From positions 78,470 to 142,469 of the forward strand of contig NZ_JPXI01000023.1 of assembly GCF_000740675.1 (NCBI RefSeq): 64,000 nt of DNA, in the 5' to 3' direction. The notes beneath the pieces are model-generated. The model made no database searches. It was not told where the DNA came from and saw only the letters and a program-made list of their open reading frames with translations. Origin of the DNA: Massilia sp. BSC265. Lineage in GTDB: Bacteria > Pseudomonadota > Gammaproteobacteria > Burkholderiales > Burkholderiaceae_D. The translations under genes were made by a program, and so were the position numbers. This document shows positions 47,845 to 58,238 of this stretch, piece by piece. Positions within the stretch are counted from its first letter, which is position 1, and the number at the start of each line of letters is the position of its first letter.

Positions 47845-48783
47845 TCAGGCCGGCTTGATCGCGCTCAGTACACGCTCCAGCGAGGCCTGGTCGACCAGGG
47901 CTTCGCCGGTCAGCGCCGGATCGATGCGCTTGGCCATGCCGATCAGGGTCTTGCTCGGCGCGCATTCGATGACCTGGGTGACACCGCTTGCGGCCATCTT
48001 CTGCATCGTTTCGACCCAGCGTACCGGACCCGCAGCCTGGCGCACCAGGGCGTCCTTGATTGCGGCCGGATCGTTCAGGATAGCAACGTCGACGTTGTTG
48101 ATCAAGTCGATCCGCGGCGCCGAGAAAACGATGTTCTCCATGTAGTCGCGCAGGCGGTCCGAGGCAGGCTTGAGCAGCGACGAGTGGAACGGCGCCGACA
48201 CCGCCAGCTTCATGGCGCGCTTGGCACCCTTGGCCTTGGCGATCTCGCAGGCGCGGTCGATTGCGGCGGCGTGGCCGGCGATGACGATCTGGGTCGGCTC
48301 GTTGAAGTTCACGGCCTCGACCACTTCGCCCTCTGCCGCTTGATCACACACCGCGCGCACGTCGTCGGCCTGCAAGCCCAGCACCACGGCCATGCCGCCC
48401 TGCCCGACCGGGACCGCGTCCTGCATCGACTGGGCGCGGAAGCGCACCAGCGGCACCGCGTCCTTGAAGGGAATGACGCCGGCGGCGACCAGGGCCGAGT
48501 ATTCGCCCAGGCTGTGGCCGGCGACCAGGTTCGGCACCGGGCCGCCGGCGGCGATCCAGGCGCGGTACACGGCGACCGCGGCGGTCAGCATGACGGGCTG
48601 GGTGTTGGTGGTGAGGTCGAGGTCTTCCTTCGGACCTTCGGCGATCAAGCGGCCGATGTCGAAGCCGAGGGCTTCCGAGGCCTCTTGCACGGTCTGCTCG
48701 ACGACCGGGTTGCCGGCGAAGCCGTTCAGCATGCCGACGGCCTGGGCGCCCTGGCCCGTAAACAGGAATGCGAATTTGCTCAT
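47845..48783 (-). CDS. fabD: Malonyl-CoA:ACP transacylase FabD
   Basis: 312 residues from MSKFAFLFTGQGAQAVGML; the frame to 48879 adds only repeat-derived codons. It loads malonyl groups on AcpP. Catalytic Ser91 in AGHSLGEYSALVAAG, Arg in VRFRAQSMQDAVPVGQGGM and His in SAPFHSSLLKPA. Between fabH and fabG. Confidence 0.97.
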   Translation of the reverse strand: MSKFAFLFTGQGAQAVGMLNGFAGNPVVEQTVQEASEALGFDIGRLIAEGPKEDLDLTTNTQPVMLTAAVAVYRAWIAAGGPVPNLVAGHSLGEYSALVAAGVIPFKDAVPLVRFRAQSMQDAVPVGQGGMAVVLGLQADDVRAVCDQAAEGEVVEAVNFNEPTQIVIAGHAAAIDRACEIAKAKGAKRAMKLAVSAPFHSSLLKPASDRLRDYMENIVFSAPRIDLINNVDVAILNDPAAIKDALVRQAAGPVRWVETMQKMAASGVTQVIECAPSKTLIGMAKRIDPALTGEALVDQASLERVLSAIKPA

Positions 48784-48852
48784 GTTATTGTTCTCCGTGA
48801 GGCGATCGTTACGGGCTCCGATGACGGGCGCGGTGATCTCGCCGATAACGAT

Positions 48853-48889
48853 CACCGCGTGGGCGGCATAGCCGCCCACCCTACGAATT
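48853..48889. repeat. REP-like palindrome, copy B
   Basis: GTGGGCGGC-ATA-GCCGCCCAC (48859-48879) followed by CCTACG, preceded by CACCGC. It shares the CGCGTGGGC...GCCCACCCTACG frame with copy C. Lies in the 117-bp gap between fabH and fabD. Confidence 0.75.
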
Positions 48890-48900
48890 CGGGGTCATGC

Positions 48901-49887
48901 TTACATGCGGGCGAGCACTGCGCCCCAGGTGAAACCGCCGCCGACGCCTTCCATCAGCACATTGTCGCCCTTCTTGATACGGCCGTCGCGCACCGCGCAA
49001 TCGAGCGCCAGCGGGATTGAGGCGGCTGAGGTGTTGCCGTGCTGGTCGACGGTGACGACCATCTTTTCCAGCGGCAGGTCGAGCTTCTTGGCGGTGCCCT
49101 TCATGATGCGCAGGTTGGCCTGGTGCGGAATCAGCCAGTCGATGTCGGAGGGCTGCATCTTGGCGTGCTCGAGCGCCTCCTTGGCGACTTCTTCCAGCAC
49201 GGTGACGGCCAGCTTGAAGACCGCCGGGCCGTCCATGTACAGGAAGCCGCTGCCGGCCACGGCGCCCTGGGCGAGGTTGCCGGGGATCGACAGGATGTGG
49301 GCATGGCTGCCGTCGGCATGCAGCTTGGTGGCCAGGATGCCCGGCTCTTCCGAGGCTTCCAGCACCACGGCGCCGGCGCCGTCGCCGAACAGCACGCAAG
49401 TGGTGCGGTCGGTGAAGTCGAGGATGCGCGAGAAGACTTCGGCGCCGATCACCAGCACGCGGCGGTAGACGCCGGCGCGGATGAAGGCGTCGGCGGTCGA
49501 GACCGCGTACACGAAGCCGCTGCACACGGCCTGCACGTCGAACGCGGCGCTGTTGTTCGCCATGCCCAGCTTCTGCTGCACGATGCAGGCGGTGCTCGGG
49601 AAGCTGCCGTGGAAGTCCGGGGTCGAGCTGGCGACGATCACCAGGTCGATGTCGGCCGGCAGCCGGCCGGCTGCCTCGAGTGCCTGGCGCGCGGCATGCA
49701 CGGCCAGGTCGGATGCGTTCTCGTCGGCAGCCGCGTAGTGGCGGCTCGAAATGCCGCTGCGGGTCACGATCCATTCGTCGGAAGTCTCGATCCCCTGCTC
49801 GGCCAGCTGGGCCGCGAGTTGATCGTTGGTGACGCGCTTGGCCGGCAGGTAGCTGCCGGTACCGGTGATCTTGCTGTAGACAGTCAT
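48901..49887 (-). CDS. fabH: 3-oxoacyl-[acyl-carrier-protein] synthase III (FabH)
   Basis: 328 residues from [15 protein letters not shown]. It starts fatty-acid synthesis by condensing acetyl-CoA with malonyl-ACP. Catalytic Cys122 in [14 protein letters not shown], His in [11 protein letters not shown] and Asn in [13 protein letters not shown]. An alternative ATG lies 12 bp upstream (49899). The rest of the long frame (to 50250) is antisense-like overlap of plsX. Confidence 0.97.
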   Translation of the reverse strand: MTVYSKITGTGSYLPAKRVTNDQLAAQLAEQGIETSDEWIVTRSGISSRHYAAADENASDLAVHAARQALEAAGRLPADIDLVIVASSTPDFHGSFPSTACIVQQKLGMANNSAAFDVQAVCSGFVYAVSTADAFIRAGVYRRVLVIGAEVFSRILDFTDRTTCVLFGDGAGAVVLEASEEPGILATKLHADGSHAHILSIPGNLAQGAVAGSGFLYMDGPAVFKLAVTVLEEVAKEALEHAKMQPSDIDWLIPHQANLRIMKGTAKKLDLPLEKMVVTVDQHGNTSAASIPLALDCAVRDGRIKKGDNVLMEGVGGGFTWGAVLARM

Positions 49888-49913
49888 CTCTTCCACCATC
49901 CTGCTGGTTCTGG

Positions 49914-50942
49914 TTACGCCTGGCGCTGCTGGGCGTCGGGCGGGGTCGGCATCAGTTCGGCGATCAAGGCCGACAGTTGCTCTTGTACATCGTATTTCGC
50001 CGCGTCGTAGGCGCGCTTGAGCGCCCACTCGAAGGCAAAGGCATTGGCGCCGCCATGGCTCTTGAAGACCAGGCCCTTCAGGCCGAGCAGGCTGGCGCCG
50101 TTGTAGCGTTCCGGGTTCAGCTTCTTGAGCGACTTGCGGGCCAGCAGCGCGCCGGCCATCGACAGCCAGTTCTCGGTGAACACGGATTTGAAAAAGCGCG
50201 AGACGCCTTCGATGGCCTTGAGCGTGACATTGCCGACGAAGCCGTCGCACACGACCACGTCGACGGTGCCCTTGAAGATATCATTACCTTCGACGTTGCC
50301 GAAGAAATTCAGCTTGCCGCGCTCGTGATCGGCCTTGAGCAACTGGCCGGTGGCCTTGACCACGTCGTTGCCCTTGATCTCCTCGGTGCCGACGTTCAGC
50401 AGGCCGATGGTCGGGCGCGGGATGTTTTCCATGGCCGAGCACAGCACCGAACCCATGATGGCGAACTGGTGCAGGTGGTGCGGTTCGCAGTCCACGTTGG
50501 CGCCCAGGTCGAGCATGTAGGTCGGGCCGCCCTTCTGGTTCGGCATGATCGAGCAGATCGCCGGACGGTCGACGCCGGCCATGGTCTTGAGCACGTAGCG
50601 CGAGACGGCCATCAGGGCGCCGGTATTGCCGGCCGAGACGCTGGCGTTGGCGCTGCCGTCCTTGACCAGCTCGACCGCCACGCGCATGGACGAATCCTTC
50701 TTCTTGCGCAGGGCGATTTCGAGCGGATCGTCCATGGTAACGACCTCGGTGGCGTTCTTGACAATGAGACGCGAGTGCGCCTCGGCGCCATGCTTCTTGA
50801 GCTCGGCGCGCACGACGTCTTCGAGACCCACCAGGATGAGGTGGACGTCAGCTTGTTTTTTTAGAAACGAAATGGCTGCCGGAATGGTAACTGAGGGGCC
50901 GTGATCGCCGCCCATGCAGTCAATGGAAATTGTGATTGTCAT
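49914..50942 (-). CDS. plsX: Phosphate acyltransferase PlsX
   Basis: 342 residues. It converts acyl-ACP to acyl-phosphate, the donor for PlsY in phospholipid synthesis. Motifs: [99 protein letters not shown] (given in parts). Upstream of fabH in the conserved rpmF-plsX-fabH order, 26 bp from fabH. Confidence 0.97.
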   Translation of the reverse strand: MTITISIDCMGGDHGPSVTIPAAISFLKKQADVHLILVGLEDVVRAELKKHGAEAHSRLIVKNATEVVTMDDPLEIALRKKKDSSMRVAVELVKDGSANASVSAGNTGALMAVSRYVLKTMAGVDRPAICSIMPNQKGGPTYMLDLGANVDCEPHHLHQFAIMGSVLCSAMENIPRPTIGLLNVGTEEIKGNDVVKATGQLLKADHERGKLNFFGNVEGNDIFKGTVDVVVCDGFVGNVTLKAIEGVSRFFKSVFTENWLSMAGALLARKSLKKLNPERYNGASLLGLKGLVFKSHGGANAFAFEWALKRAYDAAKYDVQEQLSALIAELMPTPPDAQQRQA

Positions 50943-51261
50943 TTGTTCGGGGATGCCGGCTCATGCAAAGCGGGAGACAGTGCGGGCGGCAAGATGGGAT
51001 GGGGCATGGCGCATGGCCAGCCGCGGTCCGCTCAATTCAAAATGACGGAGTGCAAAATTGTTGCAGCCGCTGAAAACGGAAAAGCGAAAGAAAAAGCGGC
51101 GCCACGCAGAAACCATACGTTGCACCGCTTTCATGGTCGAGTGCATGAAAAATTCGTCCATGGCTGCGTTGCCTCGTCTCGCCGTACTAGCGTACCGTCT
51201 TCGACTCGGCGCCTTGCCATGACCGCTTTTTCACACCCTCTATGGAAGGACAAGACGTCGA
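50943..51261. other. 319-bp gap between rpmF and plsX
   Basis: No credible coding frame. In enterics plsX follows rpmF closely; here the gap is enlarged by the inverted element at 51146-51233 and about 200 bp of lower-GC sequence without recognised signals. Confidence 0.5.
51146..51233. repeat. 88-bp nested inverted-repeat element
   Basis: Outer arms TGAAAAA (51146-51152) and TTTTTCA (51227-51233), then CCATGG.../...CCATG boundaries, inner GGCTGCGTTGC and GCGCCTTGCC-type arms, and a central GTAC-TAGC-GTAC. The nested symmetric layout suggests a mobile palindromic repeat; only one copy is in this window. Confidence 0.5.
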
Positions 51262-51444
51262 TTACTCGTCGTTCTTGGTCTTCAGGACTTTACGGCCACG
51301 GTAGAAACCGTTCGGGCTGATGTGGTGACGCAGGTGGGTCTCGCCGGTGGTCGGCTCGACTGCCAGGTTCGGTGCGGTCAGGAAATCGTGCGAACGGTGC
51401 ATGCCGCGCTTCGACGGGGACTTCTTATTCTGCTGAACTGCCAT
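51262..51444 (-). CDS. rpmF: Large ribosomal subunit protein bL32
   Basis: 60 residues: [20 protein letters not shown] is the classical bL32 start. No zinc-binding cysteine pairs are seen (C- form). Start preceded by TAGGAG. In the usual yceD-rpmF-plsX order, although the yceD-rpmF gap is 230 bp. Confidence 0.97.
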   Translation of the reverse strand: MAVQQNKKSPSKRGMHRSHDFLTAPNLAVEPTTGETHLRHHISPNGFYRGRKVLKTKNDE

Positions 51445-51674
51445 GATGACTCCTAATACATAAGTTCTAAAATTCTAACACATTCGATTTGCAAATACTT
51501 GCAGATCGAGTATCCCAGCGGCAATTTCTTATTCATCCATCGCCGACATGTTTTAACGCTGCTACATCAACTGCCTACTGCCATACTCGACTACTGCACG
51601 CGTTTGACACGTTCTTTCAGTCGTACTGCGGGTGCTGCGGTACTACTAATTCTCTTTGACTAAGCTGTACTGCT

Positions 51675-52172
51675 TTATTCGGACTTGAGATTTTTCAGTG
51701 CCGCGAACGGCGAGACCTTCTCGGTCTTGAGGGCATCCAGGAGCTTGGTGTCCGGACATACCTCGTGTTTCGGTGCCTGCGGCAGGGCCAGCAGGGCTTC
51801 GTCTTCCAGCAACTGGCGGATATCGCACTCGCGGCTGCCGACGATCACGTCGATGCTCTCGTCGTCGAGGACTTCCTCGATCCCGTCGGCGTCCTCGTCA
51901 TCCTTGCCGAGCACCAGCATGGTGGATGAGTCGATCTCGTAGTCCATCGGCGTCAGGCAACGCTGGCAGACCAGCTTCACGGGACCGGCGACCGCCAGGG
52001 TCATCGATGGGTAGCCCTGCTTGGTCAGGCCGCCGTCGATCGACCAGCGGATCTCGCCAGACTTGTCGGCGCAATCGGCAGCCAGGCGGGTCATCTCGGC
52101 GACAGGGGTCACGCCCTCGCGATGTCCGCTATTCCGGCAAAACTCGAAGGCGTCAATGACAAAAGCGCTCAT
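51675..52172 (-). CDS. yceD: DUF177 protein YceD (large-subunit rRNA accumulation protein)
   Basis: 165 residues from MSAFVIDAFEFCRNSGHREG. DUF177 features: LVCQRCLTPMDYEID with the Cys pair, LDDESIDVIVG, DIRQLLEDEALLALP and a C-terminal SPFAALKNLK box. The family is linked to 23S rRNA accumulation and ribosome assembly. Upstream of rpmF as in most proteobacteria. Confidence 0.93.
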   Translation of the reverse strand: MSAFVIDAFEFCRNSGHREGVTPVAEMTRLAADCADKSGEIRWSIDGGLTKQGYPSMTLAVAGPVKLVCQRCLTPMDYEIDSSTMLVLGKDDEDADGIEEVLDDESIDVIVGSRECDIRQLLEDEALLALPQAPKHEVCPDTKLLDALKTEKVSPFAALKNLKSE

Positions 52173-52358
52173 TTGGAAAACTTCCCCGGAAAACCTGCGA
52201 TAATAACAGGCTTCTCCTCGCAGAGTCAAAGACTTACGTCATTTTTGACCCGCGCACGTTGTACCCGATATCCAGCGATGCGGATTTATGAGGTTTACTT
52301 GCCGGAGATATATGATTTATTAGCTCAGCTTATCGTTTTGCTTGTTCGCCAGACCACA

Positions 52359-52973
52359 ATGATACCAAGTTCCGCGCCGTTCCGCCTCATCCTCGCTTCC
52401 AGTTCCGCCTACCGGCGCGAGCTGCTGTCGCGCCTGCAACTGCCCTTCGAGGCCATTGCGCCCGACATCGACGAGACCCCGCATGCGGGCGAGGCCCCGC
52501 AGGACACTGCCCTGCGCCTGGCGCGCGAGAAGGCCGCTGCGGTGGCTGCGCAAGCACCCGGTGCGCTGGTGATCGGCTCGGACCAGGTGGCCACGCTCGA
52601 CGGCATGCAGATCGGCAAGCCGGGCGACCACGCGCGGGCGCTGGGCCAGCTGCAGCTGATGCGCGGGCGCCGCGTGGTTTTTCACACCGCACTGTGCCTG
52701 TGGGACAGCCGCGCGGCCGACCCGGCGCAAGCGGCGCAGGTCGAGAATGTACAGGTCTTCGTCGATTTCCGCGACCTGCCGGATGCCGAACTGGACGCCT
52801 ACCTGCGCATCGAGCAGCCCTACGACTGCGCCGGCAGCGCCAAGAACGAGGGCCTGGGCATTGCCCTGCTTGAGCGCATCGAATCGAGCGACCCGACCGC
52901 CCTCACGGGCCTGCCCCTGATCGCCCTCACCGGCATGCTGCGCCGCGCTGGCGTTCCCTTCTTCGGCGTGTAA
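52359..52973 (+). CDS. yceF: Maf-like nucleotide pyrophosphatase YceF (7-methyl-GTP type)
   Basis: 204 residues from ATG 52359 (MIPSSAPFRLILASSSAYRR). Maf fold motifs: LASSSAYRRELLSRL, PDIDETPHAGE, ALVIGSDQVATLDG (catalytic acid) and YDCAGSAKNEGLGIALLE, which matches YceF rather than the dTTP/UTP-specific YhdE group. It hydrolyses non-canonical m7GTP. Divergent from yceD, as in enterics where it is the neighbour. Confidence 0.92.
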   Translation: MIPSSAPFRLILASSSAYRRELLSRLQLPFEAIAPDIDETPHAGEAPQDTALRLAREKAAAVAAQAPGALVIGSDQVATLDGMQIGKPGDHARALGQLQLMRGRRVVFHTALCLWDSRAADPAQAAQVENVQVFVDFRDLPDAELDAYLRIEQPYDCAGSAKNEGLGIALLERIESSDPTALTGLPLIALTGMLRRAGVPFFGV

Positions 52974-52994
52974 CACCACCTATTGACTGAAACA

Positions 52995-53744
52995 ATGCCT
53001 GGCACCCTTTACCTGATCCCGAACACCCTTGGCCCCCTTGATGCCGCCCCCGGCGCCTTGTCCGCCCTGCTGCCGACGCAGGTGCAGGCGCTGACCTCGA
53101 AGCTCGATTACTTCGTCGCCGAGAACGCCAAGACCGCACGCGCCTTCCTGAAACTGATCGCCATCGACCACCCGCTGGCCAAGCCCCTGCAGGAAATCGA
53201 GATTGCCGAGCTGAACGTGAACACGCCGCCCGCAGCGCTCGCGCAATTGCTGGCGCCGCTGCTGGCCGGGCGCGATGCGGGACTGGTGTCGGAAGCGGGC
53301 GTGCCGGCCGTGGCCGATCCGGGCGCCGACCTGGTGCGCCTCGCCCACCAGCATGGGATCGCGGTGCGGCCGCTGGTGGGGCCGTCCTCGCTGCTGCTGG
53401 CGGTGATGGCCAGTGGCCTGAATGGCCAAAGCTTTGCCTTCAACGGCTACCTGCCGACCGATGCGGGGCAGCGCACCAAGCGCATCCAGCAACTGGAGGG
53501 GCGCTCGCGCAGCGAGAAGCAGACGCAGCTCTTGATCGAGACGCCCTACCGGAACGGGCAGATGCTGGAGGCGCTCGTTGGGACCTGCCAGCCGGGAACC
53601 TTGGTGTGCGTCGCGACGGACCTGTCGCTGGCGAGCGAGTCGGTCAGGACGATGACGGCGGCGAAGTGGAAGGCGGCGCTGGCGGCCGGCAAGGCGCCGG
53701 ATTTTCACAAGAAGCCGACGGTGTTCCTGTTCCTGGCGCAGTAA
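52995..53744 (+). CDS. SAM-dependent methyltransferase, RsmI/tetrapyrrole-methylase fold
   Basis: 249 residues from ATG 52995. The start GTLYLIPNTLGP, then AGLVSEAGVPAVADPGADLVRLAHQ and VRPLVGPSSLLLAVMASGL, are the SAM-binding motifs of the RsmI branch; ETPYRNGQMLEAL and CVATDLSLASE also match. Genuine RsmI has a GTVYLVATPIGN start, so this is a paralogue whose methylation target is unknown. It follows yceF after 21 bp. Confidence 0.85.
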   Translation: MPGTLYLIPNTLGPLDAAPGALSALLPTQVQALTSKLDYFVAENAKTARAFLKLIAIDHPLAKPLQEIEIAELNVNTPPAALAQLLAPLLAGRDAGLVSEAGVPAVADPGADLVRLAHQHGIAVRPLVGPSSLLLAVMASGLNGQSFAFNGYLPTDAGQRTKRIQQLEGRSRSEKQTQLLIETPYRNGQMLEALVGTCQPGTLVCVATDLSLASESVRTMTAAKWKAALAAGKAPDFHKKPTVFLFLAQ

Positions 53745-53768
53745 GGCCCCAGGGTCATTCCCGCCGCT

Positions 53769-55034
53769 TCAGTGCACCTCGTGGGTGAGCTCCCTCACCC
53801 AATCGAAGGCCTTCAGCTCGATCTCGCGGATCTGCGCCACGGATAGTCCCAGCTTGCGCAGGGCGTTATACAGCTTGCACCCGCCCTCGGCCGCCTCGAG
53901 CAGTTCGGCCACATGCAGCATGGTTCCGAACTCCCCTTCCCGGTCGAGCAGCGCCGCGTGCACGTCGTCCGCCACTTCGACATTGTCGAGGATGTCCTGC
54001 ATCGGAATCGAGAACAGCGCATCGGCCAGCGACATGATCCCCACCGTGAAGGCGCGGTCGGCCTTTGCCGCATCGTTCGGGTACCTGGCCTGGGTCATCA
54101 GCTCGAGCAGCTTGCCGCGCGTGGTGGCCAGCTGCAGCAGCGGCGAGGCCAGCTCGACCCCGCCCGCCGTCGTGTACAGCAGGATCTGCAGCCAGCGCTG
54201 CAGCTGGCGCCGCCCGAGCTGGTTCAGCGCCTGCGACAGCGATTCGATCTGCGGCCCCGGCGCTGCGCGGCTGTTGACCAGTCGCAGCAGGTTCAGGCTG
54301 ATCAGCGCATCGCGCTTGACTGCCGTCTCGATCACCCGGGCGTCGGCATCCGAGCTCACCAGCTCCAGCAGGCGCAGGATCGCCATCTCCGAAGGCGTGA
54401 TCTTCTTGCCGGACAAGATCACGGGACGGGCGAAGTAATAGCCCTGGAAGTACTCGAAGCCGAGCTCCATGCACAGCTTGAACTCGTCGAGCGTTTCCAC
54501 CTTTTCGGCCAGTAGTTTTTTGCCGGTAGCCTTCAGCGAGGAGACCAGGCCTGTCAATTCCTCTGGCGGCACCAGCTTGACGTCCACCTTGATGACGTCC
54601 ACCAGCCCGACCAGCCGGTCGAGCTCGGGTGAATGCTCGACCACGTCGTCCAGCGCGAACTTGAAACCGAGTTCCTTCAGCTCGGCGACACGCGCCAACA
54701 ACTGCCGGGTCGGCTTGACGGTTTCCAGGATTTCGAGGATAACCTTATGCGGAGGCAGGAAACGCACGAAGTCGCTCATCAAGACGACCTCGTCGACGTT
54801 GACGAAAGCGAGTTGCTCGCCGACCACCTGCTCCATGCCGAGCTGCGAGGCGTGTGAAATGACGGCCGCTGTCGCCGCAGCGTTATCGGTCAGTTTCGCA
54901 TCGTCGTCCTCGCCGGCGGCGCGGAACAGCAGCTCGAATGCCACGAGATGCTGGTCACGGCCGAGAATAGGCTGACGTGCGAGAAAAAAATCGTTGGACG
55001 GCACGGATGCCGCTGCCGTTGCTTCGGCATGCAT
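53769..55034 (-). CDS. Degenerate-EAL/HDOD signalling protein
   Basis: 421 residues. N-terminal EAL-like fold (about 15-205): FFLARQPILGRDQHLVAFELLFRA has ELLF in place of the catalytic EAL, while LGFKFALDDV and DVIKVDVKLV keep only part of the acidic site. It is followed by an HDOD domain (about 215-405). YuxH-type proteins of this layout are not thought to hydrolyse c-di-GMP and may bind regulators instead. AGGAG precedes the ATG. Single gene, convergent with the methyltransferase. Confidence 0.88.
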   Translation of the reverse strand: MHAEATAAASVPSNDFFLARQPILGRDQHLVAFELLFRAAGEDDDAKLTDNAAATAAVISHASQLGMEQVVGEQLAFVNVDEVVLMSDFVRFLPPHKVILEILETVKPTRQLLARVAELKELGFKFALDDVVEHSPELDRLVGLVDVIKVDVKLVPPEELTGLVSSLKATGKKLLAEKVETLDEFKLCMELGFEYFQGYYFARPVILSGKKITPSEMAILRLLELVSSDADARVIETAVKRDALISLNLLRLVNSRAAPGPQIESLSQALNQLGRRQLQRWLQILLYTTAGGVELASPLLQLATTRGKLLELMTQARYPNDAAKADRAFTVGIMSLADALFSIPMQDILDNVEVADDVHAALLDREGEFGTMLHVAELLEAAEGGCKLYNALRKLGLSVAQIREIELKAFDWVRELTHEVH

Positions 55035-55156
55035 CGGAAAAACTCCTGGAAACTGTTGCGGCTCGGATAGACGCGCCGGACAGGCGCGTGAACGCCTGTC
55101 CCGGAGACTATACTACAAATCCGACACTATTAGCATTTTTATATCTAACTTGGGGC

Positions 55157-56464
55157 TCAGCGATTGCCGCTTCCCTTGCGCCCGTTCTTGCTGCCGCCAT
55201 GTGGGCCGCCCGAGCCTGGGCCGCCGCGCGGGGCATCCGATCGTGGGACACCCGATCGTGGCGCACCCGCACGCGAAGTGGCTGCGCGCGGGCCGGCCGT
55301 TCCCGTCGCCGCCGGGCGCTTGCCGGCACCGCGGGCCGCGCCCTGGTCGCCCGCCTGCGGCTCGCCCTGCGGCTTGCCCTGCGCACTCCCGTCGGGACGC
55401 CAGACGCGGCGCGCGCCCGTTCCACTCGGCCTGGCAGTGCGCGTCTCTTCTTCGCCCTCGCGCACCATGCTCTGGCCCGGCAGGCGCAGGCTGCCCTTGC
55501 CCGACAGCGGGCTGGCGCGGCGCGCATTGCCGACCGGCGCGCGCGGACCTTCCCCGGCCAGGCGCGCCGAGGCGGCGCCGGTCACCTGGGTGCCGGTTTC
55601 GATGGTGAAGCGCGCGCCGGCATCCTTGCCCAGCACCTGCACCAGGTAGGGCATGGTCTCGCGCAACATCGGCGCCAAGGTATAGGGCGGGTTCAGGATG
55701 AACATGCCGCTGCTGTGCAGGCCGATGCCGTCCGGTCCCGGGGTCGACACGGTGAGCGTCACGTTGAGCCATTCCTTGGCCGGCAGGCGCTTGAGCTTGT
55801 CCGGGAACTGGCGCGATTCCATGCGCTGCAGCACCGGATACCAGACCGCGTACATGCCGCTCGGGAAGCGCCCGAGGGCTTCTTCGAGGGCGTCGCGCAC
55901 CTTCTTGTAGTCGTCCTTGACCTCGTAGGGCGGATCGACCAGCACCAGCGCGCGGCGCGACGGCGGCGGCAGCAGTTTCTTGAGGCTCTGGAAGCCGTCG
56001 CCGTGCTCGATGATGACGCGCTTGCCACGGGCGCGCTCGCCCTGCTCGGCCTTGTGCGCCTCTGCCTTGCGGACGTTTTCGTGCAGAATCTTGACGTCGG
56101 CCGGGTGCAGCTCGAACAGGCGCAGGCGGTCGTCGGGACGCGCCATCTGGTCGGCCACCCAGGGCGAGCCCGGGTAGTAGCGCATCTTGCCGCTCGGGTT
56201 CATGGCCTTGACCAGGTCGAGGTAGGGCTTGAGCGCTTCGGGAACATCGGTCGCGTTCCACAGGGGGCCGATGCCGGTGTCGTACTCGCCGGTCTTGGTC
56301 GCCTGGAAGCTGTCGAGCGCATAGACGCCGGCCCCGGAGTGGGTATCGATATAGGTGTAGGCGACGTCCTTCTGGTTCATATACAAATGCAGTTGCACCT
56401 GTACAAAGTGTTTGAGGACATCGGCGTGGTTACCCGCGTGGAAAGCGTGGCGGTAGCTCAACAT
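55157..56464 (-). CDS. rlmJ: 23S rRNA (adenine(2030)-N6)-methyltransferase RlmJ with long C-terminal tail
   Basis: 435 residues from MLSYRHAFHAGNHADVLKH. The first 285 residues match RlmJ: YIDTHSGAGVYAL, YPGSPWVADQMAR, RLRLFELHPADVKIL, HGDGFQSLKKLLPP and the N6-methyltransferase motif LVLVDPPYEVKDDY (DPPY). Escherichia coli RlmJ ends near residue 280; here about 150 further residues are low-complexity Gly/Arg/Ser/Pro/Ala (RAGAPRSGVPRSDAPRGG, GGSKNGRKGSGNR), probably disordered and RNA-binding. It methylates A2030 of 23S rRNA. Confidence 0.92.
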   Translation of the reverse strand: MLSYRHAFHAGNHADVLKHFVQVQLHLYMNQKDVAYTYIDTHSGAGVYALDSFQATKTGEYDTGIGPLWNATDVPEALKPYLDLVKAMNPSGKMRYYPGSPWVADQMARPDDRLRLFELHPADVKILHENVRKAEAHKAEQGERARGKRVIIEHGDGFQSLKKLLPPPSRRALVLVDPPYEVKDDYKKVRDALEEALGRFPSGMYAVWYPVLQRMESRQFPDKLKRLPAKEWLNVTLTVSTPGPDGIGLHSSGMFILNPPYTLAPMLRETMPYLVQVLGKDAGARFTIETGTQVTGAASARLAGEGPRAPVGNARRASPLSGKGSLRLPGQSMVREGEEETRTARPSGTGARRVWRPDGSAQGKPQGEPQAGDQGAARGAGKRPAATGTAGPRAATSRAGAPRSGVPRSDAPRGGPGSGGPHGGSKNGRKGSGNR

Positions 56465-56558
56465 AAGCTGGAATTCCTGAGAAGAGAGTCGGTGCCGTGT
56501 TTTCTTGAACGGCGCAATGGCCGCCATTATCCACTACAAAGCAATTTCTCGGGCTGTT

Positions 56559-56672
56559 CGTAGGGTGGGCGGGTCTCCCGACCACGCGGTAATAGCTTGC
56601 AGCAAGATCATCCGACACGACAGCGGAGCCACTAGCGATTACCGCGTGGGCAAGGAACTTGCCCACCCTACG
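56559..56672. repeat. REP-like doublet, copy C (inverted pair)
   Basis: Left end CGTAGGGTGGGC (56559-56570) and right end GCCCACCCTACG (56661-56672) are exact inverted copies. Inner segments GCGGTAATAGCT and AGCGATTACCGC are also nearly inverse. The 114-bp unit looks like two REP elements head to head, between rlmJ and the aceA terminator. Confidence 0.8.
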
Positions 56673-56706
56673 AAAAAAAGCCGCAGGCCCTCGCGGGCAC
56701 TGCGGC
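56673..56706 (-). terminator. Terminator of aceA
   Basis: On the minus strand TGCCGC...GCGGC: GCCGCA (56680-56685) pairs with TGCGGC (56701-56706) with further inner CCC/GGG pairing, followed by seven T (56673-56679). It lies 30 bp after the aceA stop and abuts the REP-like doublet. Confidence 0.85.
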
Positions 56707-56735
56707 AAGTCTTGGAGGTAAGTGGTAGAGGCAGC

Positions 56736-58034
<1,299 letters not shown>

Positions 58035-58197
58035 GCTATTTCTCCTGATTGAAGGACTACGATGCGAAGGAATCCGTTGGATAAATCATAAATCAGTTTG
58101 TGCGGAGCACAACAACTCTTATATAAGACATCAAAAGATTTTTTTATCGATATTTTTCAATGGCTTACGGAGCAAGTTTCATGATATGGAATGAAGT

Positions 58198-58212
58198 TTC
58201 TCAGAATGAGAA
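58198..58212. promoter_or_regulatory. Third short palindrome upstream of aceA
   Basis: TTCTCA-GAA-TGAGAA, perfect six-base arms, centred 43 bp (about four turns) from the first of the two tandem palindromes. Possibly an additional half of the same operator. Confidence 0.4.
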
Positions 58213-58238
58213 TGCCGGAGCCGGCCGGGTTTGCTGCG

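Noticed and set aside
54977..56563. 528-codon plus-strand open frame
   Set aside because: Antisense to rlmJ; His/Gln/Arg-rich translation without domains.
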